From Gordonia soli NBRC 108243 (GTDB lineage: Bacteria > Actinomycetota > Actinomycetes > Mycobacteriales > Mycobacteriaceae), in the NCBI RefSeq assembly GCF_000334455.1, contig NZ_BANX01000011.1, forward strand, positions 372,001 to 436,000: a stretch of DNA of 64,000 bases, read 5' to 3'. Position numbers and translations under genes: made by a program. This document shows, piece by piece, positions 26,397-34,448 of this stretch. The notes beneath the pieces are model-generated. The model saw nothing but the letters and a program-made list of their open reading frames with translations. It did no database searches and was not told the origin of the DNA. Position 1 is the first letter of the stretch, and every line of letters begins with the position of its first letter.

Positions 26397-27331
26397 TGCC
26401 CGCTGCCCCCAAGGACAAGACCAGCACGCTCGACGACGTGATCGGCGAGCTGCGTGACGGGATGACGATCGGGATCGGCGGCTGGGGTTCACGCCGCAAA
26501 CCGATGGCACTCGTCCGCGCACTCGCGCGGTCGGACGTCAAGGACCTGACCGTGGTCACCTACGGCGGCCCCGACCTCGGGTTGCTCTGCGCCGCAGGCA
26601 AGGTGAGCAAGGCCTACTACGGGTTCGTCTCACTGGACTCGCCACCGTTCTACGATCCGTGGTTCGCCCGTGCGCGCACCACCGGGACCATCACGGTCCG
26701 CGAGATGGACGAGGGAATGGTCAAGTGCGGACTCGAGGCGGCAGCGGCCCGGTTGCCGTTCCTGCCGATCCGTGCGGGCCTCGGCTCCGACGTCGTCGAG
26801 TTCTGGGAGGGCGAGCTCCAGACCGTCACCTCGCCGTACCCGGACGCCGACGGACGCACGCAGACGTTGATCGCCATGCCGGCATTGAGACTCGACGCGG
26901 CCTTCGTCCATCTCGACCTCGCCGACAGTCGCGGCAACGCCGCTTACACCGGCGTCGACCCCTACTTCGACGACCTCTTCTGTGCTGCCGCCGATCGCCG
27001 CTACCTCGAGACCGACCAGCTGGTCTCCACCGAGGTGCTGGTGAAGTCGGTTCCGACACAACGTCTGCTGCTGAACCGGATGAACGTCGACCGCGTGGTG
27101 CACGCCCCCAACGGCGCGCACTTCACCTTCGCCGGCGCCGCGAACAATGCAGCCGGTGCGAACGTCACGGCCGACTACGGGCGGGACGAGGCATTCCAGC
27201 GCTTTTATGTCGAGTCGACGAAGGACGCCGAGACCTGGACGGCGTTCTCCGAACGGTTCCTGGTCGTCGACGAGGAGACCTACCAACGCGAGATCGAGGC
27301 CTGGCGCACCGAGCAGGAGGAGGCCAAGTGA
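26396..27331 (+). CDS. ipdA: COCHEA-CoA hydrolase subunit IpdA
   Basis: A 311-residue protein of the class I CoA-transferase fold. RDGMTIGIGGWGSRRKPMAL matches the N-terminal CoA-transferase alpha motif, and VDRVVHAPNGAHFTFAGA is typical of IpdA. With IpdB it forms a heterotetramer that hydrolyses the last carbocycle of the steroid nucleus rather than transferring CoA. Start ATG 26396 overlaps the echA20 stop (TGATG); the stop overlaps ipdB (GTGA). Confidence 0.92.
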   Translation: MPAAPKDKTSTLDDVIGELRDGMTIGIGGWGSRRKPMALVRALARSDVKDLTVVTYGGPDLGLLCAAGKVSKAYYGFVSLDSPPFYDPWFARARTTGTITVREMDEGMVKCGLEAAAARLPFLPIRAGLGSDVVEFWEGELQTVTSPYPDADGRTQTLIAMPALRLDAAFVHLDLADSRGNAAYTGVDPYFDDLFCAAADRRYLETDQLVSTEVLVKSVPTQRLLLNRMNVDRVVHAPNGAHFTFAGAANNAAGANVTADYGRDEAFQRFYVESTKDAETWTAFSERFLVVDEETYQREIEAWRTEQEEAK

Positions 27332-28092
27332 CCGACACCGTCACCGACACCGACATCACGCGCGCCGAGGTGTGCGTCGTCGCCTGTGCCGAGATCTTCT
27401 CCGGCGCAGGCGAGATCATGGCATCCCCGATGGCGCCGACCCCACTCATCGGCGCACGGCTGGCGCGCCTGACCACGGAGCCGGATCTGCTCATCACCGA
27501 CGGCGAGGCACTGATCTTCGCCGACACCCCGGCCGTCGGCGCATCCGGCCCCATCGAGGGATGGATGCCGTTCCGCAAGGTCTTCGATGTCGTCGCCTCC
27601 GGCCGACGGCACGTGGTGATGGGTGCCAACCAGATCGACCGGCACGGCAACCAGAACCTGTCGGCCTTCGGTCCGCTGCAGCAACCCACCCGACAGATGT
27701 TCGGTGTCCGGGGGGCTCCCGGCAACACCGTGAACCATCCGACCAGCTACTGGGTGGCGCGGCACTCGACCCGCGTCTTCGGCGACTCCGTCGACATCGT
27801 CTCGGGCGTCGGCTACGACCAGATCGACCCGGAGAACCCCGCTTTCGACGATCTCGACATCCATCGGGTGGTCACCAACCTCGGCGTCTTCGACTTCGGC
27901 GGCCCCGACCACACGTTCCGGGCGCTCTCCCTGCATCCGGGTGTGACCGTCGCCGAGGTCGCCGAGAACACCGGCTTCGAGGTCGCCGATCTCGACAAGG
28001 CGCCGCACACCCGGCTGCCCACCGACGAAGAACTGACCCTGATCCGAGAGGTCTTGGATCCCAAGGGTGTCCGGAATCGAGAAGTGAGATGA
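27328..28092 (+). CDS. ipdB: COCHEA-CoA hydrolase subunit IpdB
   Basis: A 254-residue CoA-transferase beta-like subunit. EIFSGAGEIMASPMAPTPLIGARLA replaces the canonical active-site region of true transferases, and MGANQIDRHGNQNLSAFGP and RGAPGNTVNHPTSYW are conserved IpdB-type stretches. Partner of IpdA in opening the final steroid ring. GTG 27328 overlaps the ipdA stop, and the stop overlaps the ipdC ATG (ATGA), so the four genes are translated in series. Confidence 0.92.
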   Translation: MTDTVTDTDITRAEVCVVACAEIFSGAGEIMASPMAPTPLIGARLARLTTEPDLLITDGEALIFADTPAVGASGPIEGWMPFRKVFDVVASGRRHVVMGANQIDRHGNQNLSAFGPLQQPTRQMFGVRGAPGNTVNHPTSYWVARHSTRVFGDSVDIVSGVGYDQIDPENPAFDDLDIHRVVTNLGVFDFGGPDHTFRALSLHPGVTVAEVAENTGFEVADLDKAPHTRLPTDEELTLIREVLDPKGVRNREVR

Positions 28093-29285
28093 CCTCCGTC
28101 GACTCGACCGCGTCCTCATCCCCGGCGACCGGGACACCCTCGACCACCTCGACTGCGACCACTACGACGGCGACCACCTCGACTGCGGCGCCGAGCCGGG
28201 CGGCAGCGCTGTCGACGAGGTTCACCGAGCTCGTCGGGATCGAGTACCCGATCGTCCAGACCGGCATGGGGTGGGTTTCGGGGCCGTCGCTGACCGCGGC
28301 GACCTCCAATGCCGGCGGGCTGGGCATCCTGGCGTCGGCAACCATGACCTACGACGAACTCGAAGCCGCGATCGCCAAGACGAAGTCGGCGACCGACAAA
28401 CCGTTCGGTGTGAACATCCGCGCGGACGCCACCGACGCCGACGAACGGATCGACCTGCTGATCCGCGAGCAGGTCCGGGTCGCATCCTTCGCGCTGGCAC
28501 CCAAGCAAGAGCTGATCGCCAAGCTCAAGGACCACGGAGTGGTCGTCATCCCGTCCATCGGTGCGGCCAAACACGCGGTCAAGGTGGCCTCCTGGGGTGC
28601 CGACGCGGTGATCGTGCAGGGTGGCGAGGGCGGTGGCCACACCGGCCCGGTCGCGACCACGCTGCTGCTGCCGTCCGTGCTGGACGCCCTGTCGGCCAAG
28701 GGCATCGACATGCCGGTGGTCGCAGCAGGCGGCTTCTTCGACGGCCGGGGCCTGACCGCGGCACTCGCCTACGGCGCCGAGGGGGTCGCGATGGGTACCC
28801 GGTTCCTGCTGACCTCCGACAGCGCCGTCCCGGACTCGGTCAAACAGGAGTACATCCAGCGCGGCCTCGGTGACACCGTGGTGTCGACGAAGGTCGACGG
28901 CATGCCGCATCGCGTGCTGCGGACCCGACTCGTCGACGCGCTCGAGAGCGGGAGTCGGGTGCGGGCGCTGACCGCGGCGGCCCGCAACGCCAACGAGTTC
29001 AAGCAGATGACCGGCATGAAGTGGACAACCATGCTGCGCGACGGTCGGTCGATGAGGAAGTCCGGTGACCGGACCTGGCAGCAGATCATCATGGCGGGCA
29101 ACACTCCGATGCTGCTCCGCGCGGGCCTCGTCGAGGGTGACACGGGCGCCGGCGTGCTGGCGTCGGGTCAGGTGGTCGGGATGATCGACGACCTACCCAG
29201 CTGCGACGACCTGATCCAGTCGATCATGACCGGCGCCCACGACCGTCTGGCCGCACTCGGCGCCCTCTCCCAGCCGAATCCGTAG
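28089..29285 (+). CDS. ipdC: FMN-dependent steroid-CoA reductase IpdC
   Basis: A 398-residue NPD/nitronate-monooxygenase-fold flavoprotein. The core begins at RFTELVGIEYPIVQTGMGWVSG; VIVQGGEGGGHTGPV and VVAAGGFFDGRGLTAALAYG are FMN-binding stretches. IpdC converts 5-hydroxy-HIC-CoA-type intermediates in the HIP pathway. Unusual: about 40 N-terminal residues are almost only Ser, Thr, Ala and Pro, encoded in part by a 30-bp repeat. A shorter start further in is conceivable, but ATG 28089 overlaps the ipdB stop in the same way as the upstream pairs. Confidence 0.9.
   Translation: MTSVDSTASSSPATGTPSTTSTATTTTATTSTAAPSRAAALSTRFTELVGIEYPIVQTGMGWVSGPSLTAATSNAGGLGILASATMTYDELEAAIAKTKSATDKPFGVNIRADATDADERIDLLIREQVRVASFALAPKQELIAKLKDHGVVVIPSIGAAKHAVKVASWGADAVIVQGGEGGGHTGPVATTLLLPSVLDALSAKGIDMPVVAAGGFFDGRGLTAALAYGAEGVAMGTRFLLTSDSAVPDSVKQEYIQRGLGDTVVSTKVDGMPHRVLRTRLVDALESGSRVRALTAAARNANEFKQMTGMKWTTMLRDGRSMRKSGDRTWQQIIMAGNTPMLLRAGLVEGDTGAGVLASGQVVGMIDDLPSCDDLIQSIMTGAHDRLAALGALSQPNP
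28141..28187. repeat. 30-bp-spaced direct repeat in the ipdC N-terminus
   Basis: CGACCACCTCGACTGCG occurs at 28141-28157 and again at 28171-28187, ten codons apart, producing the repeated TTSTA segments of the IpdC extension. Confidence 0.9.
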
Positions 29286-29291
29286 CAGTTC

Positions 29292-29308
29292 TTCCCGGAA
29301 TCCGGGAA
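29292..29308. terminator. Short hairpin between ipdC and the acyl-CoA ligase gene
   Basis: TTCCCGGAATCCGGGAA folds into a 7-bp stem with a 3-base loop, 6 bp after the ipdC stop in a 49-bp convergent gap. Weak as a terminator on its own. Confidence 0.55.
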
Positions 29309-29334
29309 CATCTTCTACGGAATCGGTTGTCGGG

Positions 29335-30927
29335 TCAGGTGTTCGCGATGTCGACGTGCGCGACGCGGAGGTCCTTCTTCAGGATCTTGCCGCTCGGGTT
29401 CTTGGGCAGCGCGTCGGCGATGACGACGTATTTGGGACGCTTGTAGCCCGCCAGGACCGTCGCCACATGCGCGTCGACGTCGGCAACCGTGACGGTGACG
29501 TCGGGCTTGGGCACGACCACAGCCGTCACCGCTTCGATCCACTTGGGGTGCGGCACGGCGAAGACCGCGACCTCGGCCACCCCGTCGAGCTGATAGATCG
29601 CCTCCTCGACCTCTCGTGAGGCCACGTTCTCCCCACCGGTCTTGATCATGTCCTTCTTGCGGTCGACCACCGACAGATAGCCGTCGGAGTCGATGACGCC
29701 GAGGTCGCCGGAGTGGAACCAGCCACCGTCGAACGCCTGGGCCGTCTTGTCCTCGTCGCCGTAATACCCCAGCGCCGCATGCGGACTGCGGTGCACGATC
29801 TCCCCGACCTCGCCGATCGGCACCGACTCCCCCGTCTCGTCGACGACGCGTGTCTCGACGTTCAGCGCCGGGCGACCGGCCGAACCGGCCCGACTCATCT
29901 GCTCATGCGGCTGCAGGATGGTCGCGAGTGGCGACATCTCCGTCTGACCGTAAAAATTCCACAGCGAGACGTCGGGGAGTCGGCGCCCCATCTCGCGCAG
30001 GACCTCGACCGGCATCGCCGACGCGCCGTAATACCCCTTGCGCAGCGACGACAGGTCGCGGGTCTCGAAGTCGGGATGCCGCAGCAGGGAGATCCAGACC
30101 GTCGGCGGCGCAAAGAACTTGGTCACCTGCTCGGACTCGATCGTCGCGAGCACGGTCGCCGGATCCGGTGCGCGGAGGATGATCCCCGTCGCGCCGAGGT
30201 AGACGTCGACCGAGAAGAAACAGTCCATCTGCGCGCAGTGGAACATCGGCAGCGAGTGGATCTCGATGTCGTCGCCGGTCATCCCGCCGTCGACGATGCA
30301 CGAGACGTACTGCGTGATGAGCGACTTGGAGGACAGGAGCACTCCCTTGGGCCGCGACTCGGTGCCGGAGGTGTACATCAGCCGCAGCGGGTCGTCGTCA
30401 CCGACTGCCGTGGTGGGCGGGGTCGGATCGCCGTCGCGCGCCCAGTCGTCGACCGTTTCCCAACCGTCGGGGGCCGCGCCTGAGCCGAGCGCGATCCATC
30501 CGCGGGCGACGATCTCGTTGCCGGCGAGGTCGAGCGCCTCGGTGACCGTCGGAGCCAATGCGTCCTCGGTGACCACGGCGCGGGCGCCTGAGTGCTCGAG
30601 GATGAACGCGATCTCGCCGGCGCCCAGGCCGAAGTTGACAGGGACGAGCACGACGCCGAGGCGCGCGGTGGCGAAGGCCAGAACCCCGTACTGCCACGAG
30701 TTGTGACTCACCAGCGCGAGCCGGTCGCCGTGACGGAGTCCGTGCGCCGACAGCGCATTCGCCGTCCGGTTCACTGCCGCGTCGAACTCGGCATAGGTCA
30801 ACCGGGTGTCGCCGTCGATGATCGCGGTCTTGGCGGGTACCCGGAGCGCTGTTCGTCGGAGCAGGTCGCCGAAGGTCTGACTGCGCGCGGAGGCAACGGT
30901 GGCGGTGGTCTGGGGTGTGAAGCTCAT
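29335..30927 (-). CDS. AMP-forming acyl-CoA ligase of unknown substrate
   Basis: A 530-residue ANL-superfamily ligase. The P-loop reads LMYTSGTESRPKGVLL, with ESR in place of the usual TGx, a variant found in some FadD groups. LWNFYGQTEMSPLATIL, WFHSGDLGVIDSDGYL and NPSGKILKKDLR (with the catalytic Lys) are intact. It is convergent with ipdC and has no KstR2 box upstream, so it may belong to the TetR-linked inserted block rather than to the steroid regulon. Confidence 0.85.
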   Translation of the reverse strand: MSFTPQTTATVASARSQTFGDLLRRTALRVPAKTAIIDGDTRLTYAEFDAAVNRTANALSAHGLRHGDRLALVSHNSWQYGVLAFATARLGVVLVPVNFGLGAGEIAFILEHSGARAVVTEDALAPTVTEALDLAGNEIVARGWIALGSGAAPDGWETVDDWARDGDPTPPTTAVGDDDPLRLMYTSGTESRPKGVLLSSKSLITQYVSCIVDGGMTGDDIEIHSLPMFHCAQMDCFFSVDVYLGATGIILRAPDPATVLATIESEQVTKFFAPPTVWISLLRHPDFETRDLSSLRKGYYGASAMPVEVLREMGRRLPDVSLWNFYGQTEMSPLATILQPHEQMSRAGSAGRPALNVETRVVDETGESVPIGEVGEIVHRSPHAALGYYGDEDKTAQAFDGGWFHSGDLGVIDSDGYLSVVDRKKDMIKTGGENVASREVEEAIYQLDGVAEVAVFAVPHPKWIEAVTAVVVPKPDVTVTVADVDAHVATVLAGYKRPKYVVIADALPKNPSGKILKKDLRVAHVDIANT

Positions 30928-31011
30928 GGCGCTTTTCTAGCAGTCGCACCGCGCCCGCGGACCCTACCCACGAGTAGTCGCGACGAGCGGCGGTAGCCGG
31001 CCCATGAACGG

Positions 31012-31635
31012 TCAGTTCTCCGGCCGCAGCACACGATCGACGATCGGGCGCAGCGTTGCCGGAGTCGACGGACGGTCGGCGTCGAGGCCCATCGAACGAG
31101 TGAAGAGCACGCCTTCGAGTGTCGTGATCAGGTCGCGGGCGGCCGAGTCCGGATCGCGTGCGTTCATCGTGGTCATCAGCGATGTGGCCGCCGGCAGCGA
31201 GAAGAAGCACGCCGTGAGGTCGCGGTCCCCGGAGTCGGTCATGAGCGCGTAGCGAGCCCGCACATCGCGGCGACGGTCGGTGACGAGGGTGGTGAGGTAT
31301 CCGACGATCACCTCGGTCGGGTCCGCATCGTGTCCTGACTGCGAGTCCGACTGCGCCCTCGACTCCGGCTGCGCCCTCGACTCCGGCTGCGACTCCGACC
31401 TCGACTGCGAGTGCGCGACGGCAGCGGCGAATGCGTCGCGTGATCGGTCGGTGAGCCGGTCGAGCGCGGCGTCGACGAGAGCGGCCCGCGTCCGGAAGTA
31501 GTAGGACGTGGAGCCCTTCGACAACTCCAGGGCGCGGTCGACGGCGGTGTGTGTGATCGCGTGGTTGCCACCGGCGGCGGCGAGGTCGAGGCATGCCTCG
31601 GCGATCAAGACGCGGCGATCGGTGCGCTCCATCAC
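31012..31635 (-). CDS. TetR-family regulator with Ser/Gln/Arg-rich insert
   Basis: A 207-residue TetR-type repressor. The DNA-binding helices are in residues about 8-50 (LDLAAAGGNHAITHTAVDRALELSKGSTSYYF). Between the first ligand-domain helix and the rest lies a low-complexity run (about residues 75-100) with PESRAQ repeated, encoded by near-repeats around 31340-31410. The annotated GTG 31635 is directly followed by ATG 31632. It is divergent from zapE, with a palindrome at 31653-31668 as possible operator. Next gene downstream on the same strand is the acyl-CoA ligase, a likely target. Confidence 0.82.
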   Translation of the reverse strand: MMERTDRRVLIAEACLDLAAAGGNHAITHTAVDRALELSKGSTSYYFRTRAALVDAALDRLTDRSRDAFAAAVAHSQSRSESQPESRAQPESRAQSDSQSGHDADPTEVIVGYLTTLVTDRRRDVRARYALMTDSGDRDLTACFFSLPAATSLMTTMNARDPDSAARDLITTLEGVLFTRSMGLDADRPSTPATLRPIVDRVLRPEN

Positions 31636-31652
31636 GTCAGGCTACCAGCACC

Positions 31653-31668
31653 CTCTACGATGATAGAG
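31653..31668. promoter_or_regulatory. Possible TetR operator
   Basis: CTCTACGATGATAGAG is a 5-bp-arm palindrome in the 40-bp gap between the TetR gene and zapE, the usual position of an autoregulatory site. Confidence 0.5.
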
Positions 31669-31675
31669 TGCGGTC

Positions 31676-32671
31676 ATGTGGCCCCGTCTGCGTCGCACCC
31701 AAAAATCGGTTCTGCCATCACATTCGGACTTCGTCGTCGCGGCCGCTTCGGTCGGCTTCACACTGGACGTCGGTCAGCGGGCCGCAGTCGAGGTGCTGAC
31801 GACCGGCGAGAACGTCTATCTCCACGGCCCACCGGGCCGCGGGAAGTCGTGGCTGATGGACGTGGTCGCCACCACGGCGCCGACAGATTCGACGCTCCGG
31901 CTGCACTCGCACGAGTTCGCCGACGCGCTGCACGCCGCCATCGTCGTCAACGGTTCCCTCGCCACCGGCCTCGAGGCCATGCTCGGCACGGTTCGGACCC
32001 TCTGTTTCGACGAGCTGGTCGTCGACGACCCGGCCGACGGCATCTTCCTCGCCCGCCTCTTCGCCGCGGCGGTCGACCGCGACGTGACCATCGTGATCAC
32101 CAGCAACAGCGCACCCGACGAGCTGATGCCCAACCCGCTCTTCCACGACACCTTCGTGCCGACCATCGAACTGCTCCGAACGCACTGTCAGGTCGTCGAA
32201 CTCGATGGTGGCACGGACTATCGGTCGCGAGCCGAGCACGGCGCGGGCTTCGCCTCGGGACGCTGGATCGCGGACACCACCGGCCGCGCACTGGAAGCAC
32301 CATCGCCGGACGAGCGGACGGAGGTCCGTCCCGCGGGGCATCCGATCACCGCCCGCGCGGCGACACCTGGACGCGTCTGGTTCACCTTCGACGACCTCTG
32401 CGGCTCCCCCACCGGAGTCCGCGACTACCTGCGCCTCGTCGCCGACCACCGGACCTGGGTGATCGACGACATCCCGCCCCTCGGCACCACCGACCGCGAG
32501 TCGGCCCGACGGTTCGCGCATGTCGTCGACGTCCTGTACGACCGCGACGTGCCCACCACTTTCCGCGCCGCGGGCGATCGGGACACCTGCGTGCCCGCGG
32601 ACCTCGACCTCGCCGGGGTCGCACGCCTCCGCAGTCGGCTCACCGAGCTGCGTTCCCACCAGATCTCGTAG
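31676..32671 (+). CDS. zapE: AFG1/ZapE-family P-loop ATPase
   Basis: A 331-residue AFG1-like ATPase. Walker A HGPPGRGKSWLMD lies near residue 50, the Walker B-type LCFDELVVDDPADG near 104, followed by IVITSNSAPDEL (sensor). This order is characteristic of ZapE, a cell-division-associated ATPase in proteobacteria; the role in actinobacteria is less clear. It is single, divergent from the TetR gene and closed by a strong hairpin that contains its TAG stop. It appears unrelated to steroid metabolism. Confidence 0.85.
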   Translation: MWPRLRRTQKSVLPSHSDFVVAAASVGFTLDVGQRAAVEVLTTGENVYLHGPPGRGKSWLMDVVATTAPTDSTLRLHSHEFADALHAAIVVNGSLATGLEAMLGTVRTLCFDELVVDDPADGIFLARLFAAAVDRDVTIVITSNSAPDELMPNPLFHDTFVPTIELLRTHCQVVELDGGTDYRSRAEHGAGFASGRWIADTTGRALEAPSPDERTEVRPAGHPITARAATPGRVWFTFDDLCGSPTGVRDYLRLVADHRTWVIDDIPPLGTTDRESARRFAHVVDVLYDRDVPTTFRAAGDRDTCVPADLDLAGVARLRSRLTELRSHQIS

Positions 32672-32705
32672 CGCGAACACGTGATATCCGCGTGTTCGCG
32701 CTACG
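32667..32705. terminator. Bidirectional terminator between zapE and irtB
   Basis: A perfect 15-bp stem (CGTAGCGCGAACACG with its complement), 9-base loop, followed by AAAA. It includes the zapE stop codon and lies between convergent genes. Confidence 0.88.
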
Positions 32706-32717
32706 AAAACGGCAGTG

Positions 32718-34448
32718 TCAGTGGGCCATCGCCCATCCGGCCGCCGCAGTGCGCTCATGCCAGAAGCGCGCGTACTGGCCGCCTCGACCGATCAGCTCTG
32801 CATGGGTACCGACATCGTCGACGCCGCCCTCGTCGTCCAACACGACGATCTGGTCGGCGGCCACCACCGTCGACAGCTTGTGGGCGATCACGATCACCGT
32901 GCTGTTGTCGGCGAGCTCCCGGATCGAGGCCGCGACGTGTGCCTCGTTCTCCGGATCGAGCGCACTCGTCGCCTCGTCGAAGAGGACGATCGGCGCACCC
33001 TTCAGCAGGGCCCGCGCGATCGAGACACGCTGACGCTCACCGCCGGACAAGGCCGAGCCGCCCTCCCCCACCGGGGTGTCCCAACCGTTGTGCAGCCGGT
33101 CGACGATCCGCCCGACCCCGGCGGTCTCGGCAGCCGCCGCGATCTCTTCGTCGGTGGCGTCCGGACGGCCGATACGGATGTTCTCCCGCAACGTGTCGTC
33201 GAAGAGATAGACGTCCTGGAACACCTGGGACAGCTGGCCCATCAGTGTCGCGGTGTCCTGGTCACGGACATCCACACCGCCGACCCGCACCACGCCGCCG
33301 TCGACGTCGTAGAAGCGCGCGAGCAACCGGAACAACGTCGTCTTGCCCGACCCGGACGGACCGACCAGTGCCGTCATCGTGCCGGGCTCGGCCCGGAAGC
33401 TGATGTCCCGCGCCACCGGCTCGCCGTCGACGTATCCGAATCGGACGTGCTCGACCTCGACCGAACCCGGCATCGACACCGGCTGCGGCTCGGCGGGCTG
33501 GGCGATCGACTCCGTCTCGAGCACGTCGGTGATGCGCTTGATCTCGTCACGCGCCATCCGGAGCGTCGACCCGAGGTCGGCGAGTTCACCCACCGGGCCG
33601 GTGAACCGGGCCGCGAGCCCGAAGACCGCGATCAGCAAGGCGGGCTCGATCCGATCGGTCACCGCCAGCCACGCACCGAAGGCCAGGATCGCGGTGAAGA
33701 CCGCCTGCACCGCGACGCCGTTGAGCGAGATGCCCGCCACCGATCGCCACATCATCCGACGGCCGGTGCGGTACTGGGTGTCGAGCACCTCCGCCAGCGG
33801 CTCGTACGACGTCCCGGCTCGACCGAATGCGCGCAGGACCGGCTGACAGCGGGCGAACTCGAGGACTCGGTTGTTCACGGCGATGGAGACGCGATGATTG
33901 GCCTCCTCCGCACTCGCGATGACCGAACTGGACACGATTGCGGCGACGTACAGGAGGACCGCGCCGGCGGCTGCGACGAGACCGATCCGCCAGTCGAAGA
34001 ACAACAGTCCGACGACCACCACCAACGAACTGGTGGTGTTGGCGATCACCGGCGTGAAGAAGTGTGCGCTGGTGCTGCCGACGAACATCGTGCCCTTGAC
34101 CGCGATCTGCGAGACCTCGCCGGTGCGCCGACGGGTGAACCATCCGAGCGGGAGCGTCACCAGATGCTCGCCGAGGCGGTGGTGCAGGGTGCGCATGGTG
34201 AACAGCGCCAACCGCATCCCGCGGATCGACTGCACGTAGAAGGTGATGCAGCAGATGGCGACGAGGAGCAGAAGCCAGAGCAGCCAGCGCACGGCAGCCG
34301 AGCCATCGAGGTCCAGGAGTGCCTGGACGAAGGGCACCAGCACCAACATCGCCAGCCCCTGCGCAACACCGAAGGTGGTCGCCCAGAGCAGGAAGCCGAA
34401 CATCTGTCGACGCTGGCTGCCGAGAATGGTCAGGAATCCGCGGATCAT
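32718..34448 (-). CDS. irtB: IrtB-type siderophore ABC half-transporter
   Basis: A 576-residue ABC half-transporter: six hydrophobic segments in the first 300 residues, then a nucleotide-binding domain with Walker A VGPSGSGKTTLFRLL, signature LSGGERQRVSIARALL and Walker B IVLFDEATSALD. ATG 34448 overlaps the irtA stop (ATGA), preferred over a longer frame running into irtA. IrtA/IrtB have an exporter fold but import ferric mycobactin-type siderophores; the iron box upstream of irtA supports that role here. No siderophore biosynthesis genes are in view. Confidence 0.8.
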   Translation of the reverse strand: MIRGFLTILGSQRRQMFGFLLWATTFGVAQGLAMLVLVPFVQALLDLDGSAAVRWLLWLLLLVAICCITFYVQSIRGMRLALFTMRTLHHRLGEHLVTLPLGWFTRRRTGEVSQIAVKGTMFVGSTSAHFFTPVIANTTSSLVVVVGLLFFDWRIGLVAAAGAVLLYVAAIVSSSVIASAEEANHRVSIAVNNRVLEFARCQPVLRAFGRAGTSYEPLAEVLDTQYRTGRRMMWRSVAGISLNGVAVQAVFTAILAFGAWLAVTDRIEPALLIAVFGLAARFTGPVGELADLGSTLRMARDEIKRITDVLETESIAQPAEPQPVSMPGSVEVEHVRFGYVDGEPVARDISFRAEPGTMTALVGPSGSGKTTLFRLLARFYDVDGGVVRVGGVDVRDQDTATLMGQLSQVFQDVYLFDDTLRENIRIGRPDATDEEIAAAAETAGVGRIVDRLHNGWDTPVGEGGSALSGGERQRVSIARALLKGAPIVLFDEATSALDPENEAHVAASIRELADNSTVIVIAHKLSTVVAADQIVVLDDEGGVDDVGTHAELIGRGGQYARFWHERTAAAGWAMAH

